From Candidatus Magasanikbacteria bacterium CG1_02_32_51 (lineage in GTDB: Bacteria > Patescibacteriota > Patescibacteriia > Magasanikbacterales > UBA922), in contig MNVC01000045.1 of assembly GCA_001871435.1 (NCBI GenBank), forward strand, positions 1 to 44,271: a stretch of 44,271 bases of DNA, in the 5' to 3' direction. A program made the translations under genes and the position numbers. Each line of letters starts with the position of its first letter. The stretch's first letter is position 1. Of this stretch, positions 8,191 to 14,994 are shown piece by piece. The notes beneath the pieces were generated by a model. The model had not been told where the DNA came from. It searched no databases and saw only the letters and a program-made list of their open reading frames with translations.

Positions 8191-8262
8191 AGCAGAATAA
8201 GCAAATTAAGCAGAATATGCAGAATAAGCTGTAAGCCTTGTGAGCCTCGTAGCCTTGTAAGC
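8191..8262. repeat. Short degenerate direct repeats
   Basis: GCAGAATA occurs three times (from 8192, 8210 and 8219), followed by two AGCCTTGT words (in 8231-8262). It fills the gap between the GNAT gene and the citrate-cleavage operon; no function is visible. Confidence 0.4.
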
Positions 8263-8332
8263 ACTTTGATTTATTTTGTATCATTTAGAAAATATAAAAT
8301 TTTGAATTATTAAAATTTCAATTTAAATAAGT

Positions 8333-9556
8333 ATGAACCTATACGAATTTGAAGGTCGAGAATTACTCGAGAAACATGGTATTATAATTCCCGTAGGAGA
8401 AGTCGTCAGACGTGGTGATAATATTGCTGATGCTTATAGAAAATTAGGACTTGAAGAGGTTGTAGTGAAAGCACAAGTTTTGTCTGGTAAGCGTGGTAAA
8501 AATAATGGAATTAAATTTTGTAAAAATATTGAAGAAGTAAAAAAAGCAGTAAAAGAAATTTTTGAGATGTCTATTCGTGGACAATATGTTGCTTCTATAC
8601 TTATAACAGAAAAAATAAATATTGCATCAGAAAATTATTTGTCTATTACTTATGATACTAATCGCAAACAACCAGTTCTAATTTTTAGTGAAGATGGTGG
8701 AGTGGATATTGAAGATGTGGTAGAAGATAAAATTGTAAAAATACTTTTAGATATTAGAAAAAATAAATTACCAGAAAATATTTCTTTACCACAAGATATT
8801 TTGGTTGTTGCCGAAAATCTTTGGCAATGTTTTTTGGCAGAAGACACACGTCTGGTGGAAATAAATCCTTTGGTAAAAACTACGGATGGTAAAATCATAG
8901 CGCTTGATGCCAAGATTGCTCTTGATGATGATGCCTTCTATCGTCATTGTATTGAGGCTCAAGATCGGGCTAAAGAAAAAGGCTTAGATTCTGAGACAAT
9001 CACTGATTGGGCAAAATTTGAAACACGTACTATGCTTGGTCGCCCAGCAACAGAGCGTGAAATTGCTGTGCAAGAAATAGACAAAGGAGAAAAATATTAT
9101 CAAGGTACGGCTGGTAAGTACATTGAATTAGATGGGGATATTGCTTTGATTTTAAATGGTGGTGGTGCTAGTATTGCTAATATGGATGCGCTTATTAAAG
9201 TTGGTTTGAAACCAGCCAACTATACAGAATATTCTGGTAATCCTCCACGTGAAAAAGTCTATGCACTGGCCAAAATTGTTTTGTCTAAATCAGGAATAAA
9301 AGGTCTATGGATGTGCGGAGTTGTGGCTAATTTTACCAATGTAGAGGAAACCTTCAAGGGTATTGTGGATGCCTTAGATAAAATCAAACCTGCCTTTCCA
9401 ATAGTCGTGCGTCGGGCTGGACCTCATGACAAAGAAGGAATGAAATTGTTGGCAGATTGTGCTAAAAGAAATAATTTGAATATAAAAATATTTGGGAAAG
9501 AAATAAGTATGAGTGAGACTGCTCAGGTTTTGGCTGATTTAATAAATAAAAATTGA
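8333..9556 (+). CDS. ATP-citrate lyase / citryl-CoA synthetase ATP-grasp subunit (SucC-like)
   Basis: A 407-residue ATP-grasp acyl-CoA ligase subunit, easily mistaken for succinyl-CoA synthetase beta (about 388 residues). The ATP-grasp part shows VVVKAQVLSGKRGKNNGIKF at 43-62 and the metal site EINPL at 176-180. The C-terminal half matches ATP-citrate lyase better than SucC: GGGAS at 276-280, ANYTEYSG at 295-302, ANFTNVEETFKGI at 332-344, RRAGP at 360-364 and KIFGKEISM near 385-393. With the SucD-like and lyase genes downstream it would activate citrate to citryl-CoA using ATP and CoA. The comparison is from memory of family sequences. The next gene starts 1 base after the stop. Confidence 0.82.
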   Translation: MNLYEFEGRELLEKHGIIIPVGEVVRRGDNIADAYRKLGLEEVVVKAQVLSGKRGKNNGIKFCKNIEEVKKAVKEIFEMSIRGQYVASILITEKINIASENYLSITYDTNRKQPVLIFSEDGGVDIEDVVEDKIVKILLDIRKNKLPENISLPQDILVVAENLWQCFLAEDTRLVEINPLVKTTDGKIIALDAKIALDDDAFYRHCIEAQDRAKEKGLDSETITDWAKFETRTMLGRPATEREIAVQEIDKGEKYYQGTAGKYIELDGDIALILNGGGASIANMDALIKVGLKPANYTEYSGNPPREKVYALAKIVLSKSGIKGLWMCGVVANFTNVEETFKGIVDALDKIKPAFPIVVRRAGPHDKEGMKLLADCAKRNNLNIKIFGKEISMSETAQVLADLINKN

Positions 9557-9557
9557 T

Positions 9558-10040
9558 ATGAAAAAAGTTTATATATTTTTAGTATTTAGTTTTTTTGTTT
9601 TGTTTCCATTTTCAAGTATTGCCGTTACTTGCAGAGATAACTATAATGATGATTATTTTTGTGAGAAGCAAGGGTATAATCTAGAGAAAGGAAATGGTTG
9701 TCAACCAAGAATTTGTGTTTTTCCTGATGGTAGTAAATGTTCATCAGATACTTTTTTGCACGGAACTTGTGGTGTTGAGTTTAGAAAACCAACCTCTTGT
9801 GTTGAGAATGGTCATATAGTGCAAGGTTATGAAGTATGCTGTAATGGGAAAAAATTATTAAATTATGGTGCTGGAGAATACTCTGGTTACGCAACTTGTG
9901 AGAGTTTTTTAACATACCCTTATAAAAATTTACCATCAAATACGAGAGTTATTATTTCACAAGCAATTTTTTTTATAGCTTTGTTTAGTGGTTTATTTAT
10001 AATTGGTTTTTTTATAAAAAAATTGTTTAAGAAAAAATAA
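9558..10040 (+). CDS. Cys-rich secreted/membrane-anchored protein inside the citrate-cleavage operon
   Basis: A 160-residue protein I do not recognise. It has an N-terminal signal peptide (KKVYIFLVFSFFVLFPF, residues 2-18, likely cleaved near 22-24) and an outer domain of about 100 residues with ten cysteines, including an adjacent pair in YEVCCNGK. A C-terminal membrane helix at about 133-154 is followed by the basic tail KKLFKKK. This suggests a disulfide-bonded extracytoplasmic domain held by a C-terminal anchor. It is packed between the two ligase subunits with gaps of 1 and 2 bases, so it is cotranscribed with cytosolic enzymes although its topology is extracytoplasmic. Its role is unknown. 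Confidence 0.75.
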   Translation: MKKVYIFLVFSFFVLFPFSSIAVTCRDNYNDDYFCEKQGYNLEKGNGCQPRICVFPDGSKCSSDTFLHGTCGVEFRKPTSCVENGHIVQGYEVCCNGKKLLNYGAGEYSGYATCESFLTYPYKNLPSNTRVIISQAIFFIALFSGLFIIGFFIKKLFKKK

Positions 10041-10042
10041 TT

Positions 10043-10939
10043 ATGTCAATTCTAATCAACAAAAATACCAAAGTCTTAGTCCAAGGTATCACTGGCAACG
10101 AAGGTGAGAAGGCTACAAGAGCTATGCTAGAATATGGCACAAATGTCGTTGGTGGTGTACGTCCAGGTAAAGGTGGAGAAGAAGTGCTCGGTAAACCAGT
10201 CTTCAATACTGTGGCTGAAGCAGTAAAAAAATTTCCAGATATAACTACCACGACTATTTATGTACCACCATTTGCAACTAAAGCAGCAATCATGGAAGCA
10301 GTAGAAGCTGATATTCCTCAAATCAATACTATTGTTGAGCGTATCCCAATTCGTGATACGGCTTATTGTCTAGCTGCGGCACAAGAAAAAAATATTCAAA
10401 TTATCGGGCCAAGTTCACTAGGGCTAATCGCGCCAGGCATTGGTCGGATTGGTGTAGTTGGTGGACCAAAAGAGCAAGCTGATGAAATATTTACTCCAGG
10501 TAGTATTGGGATTATTTCTCGTTCTGGTGGTATGACCAATGAAGTTTCTTGGCAAGTGCGTAAAGCTGGATTAGGACAAAGTACGGCTGTGCATGTGGGT
10601 GGAGATTTACTCATGGGTACAACTTATGTAGATTTGTTAAAACTTTTTGAAAAAGATGAACAGACAGAAGCTGTAATAATTTTTGGTGAGCATGGTGGAA
10701 GCTACGAATTTGAAATAGTAGATTTGATAAAAAATAAACAATATTCTAAACCCTTAGCTATTTACATTGGTGGTAAGTTTGCCAGTACTTTGCCAGAAGG
10801 TATGAATATTGGTCATGCTGGAGCGATTGTGGAGAGGGGTAAAGGAGCTTTGGAGAAATCAGAAGCCCTTAACAAAGTTGGTGTTATGATTGCTGATAGA
10901 TATGAAGATTTAGTAGAACTTATTAATCCATTTGCTTGA
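10043..10939 (+). CDS. ATP-citrate lyase / citryl-CoA synthetase CoA-ligase alpha subunit (SucD-like)
   Basis: A 298-residue CoA-binding ligase subunit. It has the N-terminal Rossmann-type CoA domain (VLVQGITGNEG at 11-21, VGGVRPGKGG) and the phosphohistidine site GHAGAI with His258. The activating Glu loop is GEHGG at 215-219. The signature SRSGGMTNE at 159-167 is like ATP-citrate lyase (SRSGGMSNE); succinyl-CoA synthetase normally has SRSGTLTYE. This favours citrate over succinate as the acid, together with the lyase gene 108 bases downstream. It would carry the phosphoryl group on His258 and form citryl-CoA with the ATP-grasp subunit. Automatic pipelines would probably call it succinyl-CoA ligase alpha. 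Confidence 0.85.
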   Translation: MSILINKNTKVLVQGITGNEGEKATRAMLEYGTNVVGGVRPGKGGEEVLGKPVFNTVAEAVKKFPDITTTTIYVPPFATKAAIMEAVEADIPQINTIVERIPIRDTAYCLAAAQEKNIQIIGPSSLGLIAPGIGRIGVVGGPKEQADEIFTPGSIGIISRSGGMTNEVSWQVRKAGLGQSTAVHVGGDLLMGTTYVDLLKLFEKDEQTEAVIIFGEHGGSYEFEIVDLIKNKQYSKPLAIYIGGKFASTLPEGMNIGHAGAIVERGKGALEKSEALNKVGVMIADRYEDLVELINPFA

Positions 10940-10998
10940 GAGAAGTCGTCAATTACAACACTTCGGTAAAATTATAATTTAATTAAATAGTACGCAGG

Positions 10999-11038
10999 GT
11001 CTACAGATCCCTCCCCGCCGATTCGGCGGGTCAGGATA
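10999..11038 (+). repeat. GTCTACAGATCC...TCAGGATAA intergenic repeat, copy 3
   Basis: Same flanks as at 4873-4904, here around a GC-rich palindrome (CCCGCCG, ATT, CGGCGGG at 11014-11030). It ends 9 bases before the citryl-CoA lyase ATG and interrupts an otherwise tight operon. Confidence 0.55.
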
Positions 11039-11047
11039 AATAATAAT

Positions 11048-11770
11048 ATGAAATTTCAAACAAGAATAACCAAAGTAGAAAATGGACAAGAAATAATTTA
11101 TGGACAAAATTTGGAAAAATTGATGGAGGAAAATACTTTTGCTCAAAATATTTTTTTCCTACTTACTAGCAAATTGCCAAATGAAAAGGCAAGTAAAATG
11201 TTTGAAGCAATATTGAGTTCAATCATTGATCATGGTCCTGCTACAGCTTCAGCCATGATTGCTCGTATTTCAGCTTCTGCCAAAAATTCTTTGCATGCTT
11301 CTGTGGCTGCAGGATTGCTTGGTCTTGGTGAGAGACATGGTGTAGTTATTTCTCAAGCTATGGATTTTTTTTATGAACATGTGGAAGAAAAAGATTTATC
11401 AAGTTTACTTACCAAAATGAAAGAAGAAAAAAAGTATGTATTAGGGTTTGGACATAAATTTTTTATAGACACTGATCCTCGCACTTTGAAACTTTTTTCT
11501 TTAGCAAAGGAAAATGAAATTTTTGGTGTACATTGCGAATTGGCTTTGGCAATAGAAAAAAACTTAAATGAAATATCTTCCAAAAAATTGCCTCTCAATG
11601 CTGATGGGGCCATCGCTGCTATTTTGTGTGATATGAAGTTGGAAAGTAGTATTGGTAATGGAGTTTTTGTTATTGCTCGTGTACCCGGACTTGTTGCTCA
11701 AATTTTGGAAGAAGTGAATAATGATGTAGGGATTAGAAGGTTAGATGATGGTGAAATTGAGTATCTATAA
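11048..11770 (+). CDS. Citryl-CoA lyase (citrate-synthase-fold subunit of split ATP-citrate lyase)
   Basis: A 240-residue citrate-synthase-fold protein, much shorter than citrate synthase (about 430) and close to the C-terminal domain of ATP-citrate lyase. Residues equivalent to the catalytic triad are present: His62 in DHGPATASAM, His136 in LGFGHK and Asp186 in LNADGAIA. The tail GVFVIARVPGLVAQILEE matches the lyase domain (GIFVLGRSMGFIGHYLDQ in animal ACLY, from memory). Predicted reaction: citryl-CoA to acetyl-CoA plus oxaloacetate. The gene order ATP-grasp, CoA-ligase, lyase is the same as the domain order of fused ATP-citrate lyase. A separate lyase plus two-subunit synthetase is known from Hydrogenobacter thermophilus. 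Another 3-hydroxy-acyl-CoA substrate remains possible. Confidence 0.82.
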   Translation: MKFQTRITKVENGQEIIYGQNLEKLMEENTFAQNIFFLLTSKLPNEKASKMFEAILSSIIDHGPATASAMIARISASAKNSLHASVAAGLLGLGERHGVVISQAMDFFYEHVEEKDLSSLLTKMKEEKKYVLGFGHKFFIDTDPRTLKLFSLAKENEIFGVHCELALAIEKNLNEISSKKLPLNADGAIAAILCDMKLESSIGNGVFVIARVPGLVAQILEEVNNDVGIRRLDDGEIEYL

Positions 11771-11792
11771 ATTACAAGATACAAGTAATAAA

Positions 11793-11889
11793 CAAATTTC
11801 AAATCACAAAATCCAAATAACAAATAAAACCATAATGACAAAAATTAAAAATATTTTTTTTTATTAATTTGGATTTGATTTGGAATTTG
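11793..11889 (+). repeat. Imperfect AT-rich inverted repeat upstream of the endoQ-like gene
   Basis: The left arm at 11793-11820 (words CAAATTTC, AAATC, ATCCAAATAA) pairs with the right arm at 11864-11889 (TTAATTTGGATTTGATTTGG...), with small bulges. Further complementarity extends outward to about 11780 and 11920. It occupies almost the whole gap and ends 36 bases before the ATG. Confidence 0.5.
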
Positions 11890-11925
11890 AGCTTTGATAT
11901 TTGTCATTTTTATTAATAACTTGCT

Positions 11926-13188
11926 ATGAAAAAAGTGCTTGATCTTCATATCCATTCCAAATATTCTCGTGCTTGTTCCAAAAGTTTGGAGTTGCCTTTA
12001 ATTGCTAAGACTTGTGAAACAAAGGGAATTGATATTGTTGCCACTTCGGATTTTACACATCCAAAATGGTTTGCACATATGAAAGATAGTTTGGTAGAAG
12101 ATAATGCAGGGATTTATAAATTAAAAGACAATTCTAGTAAAACTAGATTTATTATTGGTACAGAGTTAGCTTCAATTAGAAAACATAAAGACAAAACGCG
12201 TAGAATTCATTTGTTAGTTTTTGCACCAAGTCTAAAAGTTGCAGAAAAATTTAATAATACTTTAGAAAAGAGAGGTTTTAATTTGAAATCAGATGGTCGT
12301 CCAATACTTGGTCTTACTTCCAAAGAAATTTTGGAGTTAATGCTTGAGACTGATGAACGTATGATGATGATTCCGGCGCATGCTTGGACACCATGGTTTG
12401 GTATTTTTGGTTCCAAAGGTGGATATGATTCACTTGAAGATGCTTTTGAAGAATTGACACCGTACGTACGAGCCATAGAGACTGGTCTATCAAGTGATCC
12501 TATTATGAATTGGCGTTTATCAGCTTTGGATAATATTACGCTTATATCTAATTCTGACGCACATAGCAACGCCAAATTAGGTAGAGAAGCAAATGTTTTT
12601 GATTTTAATTCAGAAAAAGATATTACTTATAATGAAATAAAAAGAATTATTGATGTTGGAGATAAAAAAAAGTTTTTACATACTTTAGAATTTTTTCCTG
12701 AAGAAGGGAAGTATCATTATGATGGGCATGCTGTTTGTAATTTTTCTTGTTCGCCAGAAGAAACAAAAAAATATAAAGGACTTTGTCCAAAATGTCATAA
12801 GAAATTAATTATTGGGGTAGAAAATAGAGTTTTTGAATTGTCAGATAGGACTGTAGAAGAAACAATAATTGTTGGTAAAAATAAAATACCTTACAGAAGC
12901 ATTGTTCCTCTAGCAGAAGTTATTGCGGATACTTATAGTTGTGGTGTTGGTACCAAACGTGTATTAGAAACTTATAATAATTTGATAAAAAATATTGGTA
13001 ATGAATTTCTAATTTTATTAGAAGCTAATTTGAAAAAAATTTCTGAAGTTGGTGGTAAAGATATTGCTGTAGCGATTGATCGTGTACGTAATGGAAATAT
13101 CTTTGTGAAGCCAGGATATGATGGAGTGTTTGGTGTAGTAAAAGTTTTTCAAGATAGAGAAGTCGGACAAGAAATTTTGGATTTGTAA
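11926..13188 (+). CDS. Endonuclease Q-like PHP-domain DNA repair protein
   Basis: A 420-residue PHP-domain protein with the layout of endonuclease Q, first characterised in Pyrococcus furiosus, which nicks DNA 5' to deaminated bases and abasic sites. The metal site residues are visible: DLHIHSKYSRA (Asp6, His8, His10), Asp42, IIGTEL (Glu80), RRIHLLVF (His95), PAHAWTPWFGIFG (His152) and SNSDAHS (Asp211, His213). A four-cysteine zinc knuckle follows (Cys271, Cys275, Cys287, Cys290), then a helical C-terminal region. The length is close to that of the archaeal enzyme (about 424). An older annotation for this family is simply PHP-domain hypothetical protein. A convergent terminator separates it from the Lys-rich gene. 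Confidence 0.82.
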   Translation: MKKVLDLHIHSKYSRACSKSLELPLIAKTCETKGIDIVATSDFTHPKWFAHMKDSLVEDNAGIYKLKDNSSKTRFIIGTELASIRKHKDKTRRIHLLVFAPSLKVAEKFNNTLEKRGFNLKSDGRPILGLTSKEILELMLETDERMMMIPAHAWTPWFGIFGSKGGYDSLEDAFEELTPYVRAIETGLSSDPIMNWRLSALDNITLISNSDAHSNAKLGREANVFDFNSEKDITYNEIKRIIDVGDKKKFLHTLEFFPEEGKYHYDGHAVCNFSCSPEETKKYKGLCPKCHKKLIIGVENRVFELSDRTVEETIIVGKNKIPYRSIVPLAEVIADTYSCGVGTKRVLETYNNLIKNIGNEFLILLEANLKKISEVGGKDIAVAIDRVRNGNIFVKPGYDGVFGVVKVFQDREVGQEILDL

Positions 13189-13240
13189 AACAGTGGCTGT
13201 ATAGATTACTGATGATTAAAATAATATTTTAATTAAAACA

Positions 13241-13268
13241 AAAACACTCCCTTACGAGAGTGTTTTTT
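13241..13268. terminator. Bidirectional terminator between the endoQ-like and Lys-rich genes
   Basis: AAAACACTC (13241-13249) pairs with GAGTGTTTT (13258-13266); T-rich tracts follow on both strands, so it can end transcription from either side. Confidence 0.8.
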
Positions 13269-13284
13269 GTATAAGAAAAAAATA

Positions 13285-13395
13285 TTATTTTTTCTTACGT
13301 TTAGCTACTTTTTTCTTAGCAGCTGGTTTACGTTTAGCTACTTTTTTCTTAGCAGCTGGTTTACGTTTAGCTACTGTTTTCTTTTTTGCTGGCAT
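13285..13395 (-). CDS. 36-residue Lys-rich histone-H1-like peptide
   Basis: A tiny basic protein made almost entirely of Lys, Arg, Ala, Pro and Val. It starts MPAKKKTVA and continues with two copies of the 11-residue unit KRKPAAKKKVA, ending KRKKK. The DNA carries the same unit as exact 33-base tandem repeats. This composition is that of histone-H1/HU C-terminal tails and of small nucleic-acid-binding peptides, so nucleoid or RNA binding is the natural inference. Uniquely in this window it has a perfect Shine-Dalgarno (AGGAGGTGA at 13409-13401, 5 bases before the ATG) and a long leader of about 160 nt, suggesting high or regulated translation. A terminator follows. Unlike the H1-like tails fused to other domains, this one stands alone. 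Confidence 0.85.
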   Translation of the reverse strand: MPAKKKTVAKRKPAAKKKVAKRKPAAKKKVAKRKKK

Positions 13396-13400
13396 AAAGT

Positions 13401-13409
13401 TCACCTCCT
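13401..13409 (-). promoter_or_regulatory. Perfect Shine-Dalgarno of the Lys-rich peptide gene
   Basis: AGGAGGTGA on the minus strand, 5 bases before the ATG at 13395. It fixes the start and stands out because nearly every other start here has only A/T-rich sequence upstream. Confidence 0.85.
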
Positions 13410-13410
13410 C

Positions 13411-13558
13411 ACATTTTTAAGTTAATTGATGTTCACTTTGACGTGACCATGGTACACACCAAAATAAATTTGTGTACATCTTTGAAGTTTTTACATGACA
13501 AGCATCGATGAAAAAACTTTTTATATTTTTTGTGAAAAATATATTACGACCTTTGATA
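13411..13558 (-). promoter_or_regulatory. Long structured leader of the Lys-rich peptide gene
   Basis: Between the predicted transcription start (about 13558) and the Shine-Dalgarno lie about 150 nt without a gene. They contain a 12-bp hairpin with one mismatch (arms about 13484-13495 and 13507-13520) and an inverted pair GTACACA / TGTGTAC (about 13452-13477). This could be a regulatory leader; no known riboswitch is recognised. Confidence 0.4.
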
Positions 13559-13564
13559 CTATAT

Positions 13565-13593
13565 AGTATAATTTATTTTTGTATTTTTTGAAA
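13565..13593 (-). promoter_or_regulatory. Likely promoter of the Lys-rich peptide gene
   Basis: Minus strand TTTCAA (13593-13588), 17 bases, TATACT (13570-13565). Confidence 0.5.
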
Positions 13594-13899
13594 TAGGTTT
13601 TTTCAAAAAGCTGTGCATAACTTTTTTTTTATAAAAAATAAAAGATAAAAACATTTTTTTGAAATTAAATAATTATAAATATTTTTATATAGTAAATAAT
13701 ACTTTTTTAGAGAGCATTTTGTTATATTAAGGATATAATTTTATTTTTATTTTATAATTTTTTTGAAACATTGTATTTATTTTTCTTTTTTTTGTAATTT
13801 ATTTTGTCTCTTTAAAAAAACAAAAAAATAGCTTTTCATTTTGGATTTGGTCATAATTATAAAAAAATGATGCACTTATTTATTTTATGTTTACTATAA
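13594..13899. other. Gene-free AT-rich stretch
   Basis: About 300 bases of very AT-rich sequence with long T and A runs between the Lys-rich gene promoter and the HD gene terminator. I see no open frame, RNA gene or clear repeat in it. Confidence 0.6.
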
Positions 13900-13925
13900 A
13901 AAATAAAAACTAGCCAGTTGGCTAG
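13900..13925 (-). terminator. Intrinsic terminator of the HD-domain gene
   Basis: CTAGCCA and TGGCTAG (within 13910-13925) form a 7-bp stem with a two-base loop. On the minus strand it is followed by TTTTTATTTT. Confidence 0.8.
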
Positions 13926-13967
13926 TAGTTTAATAAAATTTATTTTCTTTAACAAAATTATATTTTG

Positions 13968-14711
13968 TTAGTTTGCTACCGCGTAGCTGATATTGTTTAA
14001 TTCAATAATGCTATTTAATCTATTTTCAAGTTGAAGTAAAGTTTTTTCTAACCATTCTTGACCAAAGTTTTCTTTATGCCACAAATAAACTTCTGTATCA
14101 CAAAGCCAATTAATAAAATTTTTGATAGTTTCTTCAATATATACTCTAGCTTCTATAGTTTTCATTTCCAAAATTTTGGTATGGAGACTAAACCAAATTA
14201 AAGTGCGAAATTTTCTTAAATTATTTTTGGATAATTTTGCAAGATGACCAGCTTCATAAAAACGTTGGATATTCAAAACATCCATCATATCAGCATCCTT
14301 TAGAAGGTTTAATACTAGTCTGGTTCTTTGACTAGCAAAAATTTTGGTCATGAATTTGCCTGTAACCATGCCACTACACATAAGTATAACAAATGCTCTG
14401 ATTGCTACACTATTTAACACACGATAACGAATAGCATAAAATAATAAAGCAAAAGCAGAAAGGTTGTCATCAAAAAGTGCCATCCAAATCATGGAAGGTT
14501 TGTTGGATAAGGCACGACTAGCATCATGCCACCAAGCAGCAAGCTCTAGAGAGTCTCTTTCTTTTTGAGAAAGTTTGATATTTTGTGAAATTTTTTTGGT
14601 ATTTTCAACTACTCTTTCTACATGGCGTAAATCATGAAGAGGATCAAAAGAATGACTCATTTGTTTTTGAGCTTCCTCTTTAAGTTTTTTGATACTTTTT
14701 GTAAAAGACAT
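13968..14711 (-). CDS. HD-domain phosphohydrolase-like protein
   Basis: A 247-residue HD-superfamily protein. The metal-binding residues are visible as PLHDLRHVERV (His26, Asp27, His30), AAWWHDAS (His62, Asp63) and LLKDADMMD (Asp139, Asp141), which is the usual H...HD...D order. HD proteins of this size hydrolyse nucleotides or cyclic or polyphosphate nucleotides; the substrate is not predictable. The middle (about 72-125) is hydrophobic and helical but does not look like a clean membrane segment. It is a single-gene unit: a TATAAT-type box lies upstream near 14735-14740 on the minus strand and a terminator follows its stop. Confidence 0.78.
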   Translation of the reverse strand: MSFTKSIKKLKEEAQKQMSHSFDPLHDLRHVERVVENTKKISQNIKLSQKERDSLELAAWWHDASRALSNKPSMIWMALFDDNLSAFALLFYAIRYRVLNSVAIRAFVILMCSGMVTGKFMTKIFASQRTRLVLNLLKDADMMDVLNIQRFYEAGHLAKLSKNNLRKFRTLIWFSLHTKILEMKTIEARVYIEETIKNFINWLCDTEVYLWHKENFGQEWLEKTLLQLENRLNSIIELNNISYAVAN

Positions 14712-14760
14712 ATAAATATTATTGTTATATTTTTATTATAACATTTTTTTGAATAAATTT

Positions 14761-14873
14761 GTAGGCCAGTCCCGATTGAATCGGGAGACCCCAACGTTAT
14801 ACCCCGCCCTTCGCGAAAGGCGGGGCTAACCTCAGCCAGAGGCTAATCAGCCTCTGGCTGAAACTGAGCTACT
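14761..14873 (-). pseudogene. tRNA-Ile-derived copy with its three arms replaced or invaded by palindromes (left copy)
   Basis: Read on the minus strand this follows tRNA-Ile (14905-14978) from GTAGCTCAGTT to CTGGCCTAC. A 30-base perfect hairpin (14832-14861) is inserted in the D loop. A 24-base palindrome (14802-14825) replaces 11 bases of the anticodon arm. A 17-base palindrome (14770-14786) stands exactly where the 17-base T arm should be. The 5' acceptor half is missing. It cannot fold as a working tRNA. Positions 14785-14873 are identical to 15006-15094. Confidence 0.75.
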
Positions 14874-14904
14874 TTATTAAGTTTTATTTTGTTTTTTACT
14901 TTTG

Positions 14905-14978
14905 TAGGCCAGGATGGACTTGAACCATCGACCCCAACGTTATAAGCGTTGTGCTCTAACCAACTGAGCTACTGGCCC
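14905..14978 (-). tRNA. tRNA-Ile, anticodon UAU
   Basis: A 74-nt cloverleaf on the minus strand. The acceptor stem is GGGCCAG with CTGGCCT (first pair G-U) and the discriminator is A; no CCA is encoded. The D arm is GCTC...GAGC, the anticodon arm CAACG / CGTTG around the loop CTTATAA, and the T arm GATGG / CCATC around TTCAAGT. The anticodon reads UAU, which decodes AUA directly. Most bacteria use a CAU anticodon modified to lysidine by TilS for this codon. The gene lies between two damaged copies of itself. Confidence 0.9.
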
Positions 14979-14994
14979 TCTTGTATTTTTTATT

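Noticed and set aside
8059-8313. An 84-codon open frame overlapping the GNAT gene
   Set aside because: It is a frame shadow of the GNAT gene running into short repeats; it has no recognisable domain.
8333-10939. Plain succinyl-CoA synthetase (sucCD)
   Set aside because: SRSGGMTNE, ANYTEYSG and ANFTNVEETFKGI fit ATP-citrate lyase, and a citryl-CoA lyase-like gene follows. The sucCD call is kept only as an alternative.
9554-10939. Use of TGA as glycine, as in some Patescibacteria
   Set aside because: Two genes end at TGA with the next gene starting directly after or with no homologous continuation, so TGA acts as stop.
13285-13395. A tandem-repeat region mistaken for a CRISPR array
   Set aside because: The 33-base repeats are contiguous without spacers and encode a regular Lys-rich peptide with promoter, Shine-Dalgarno and terminator. 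No CRISPR array or cas gene is present in the window.
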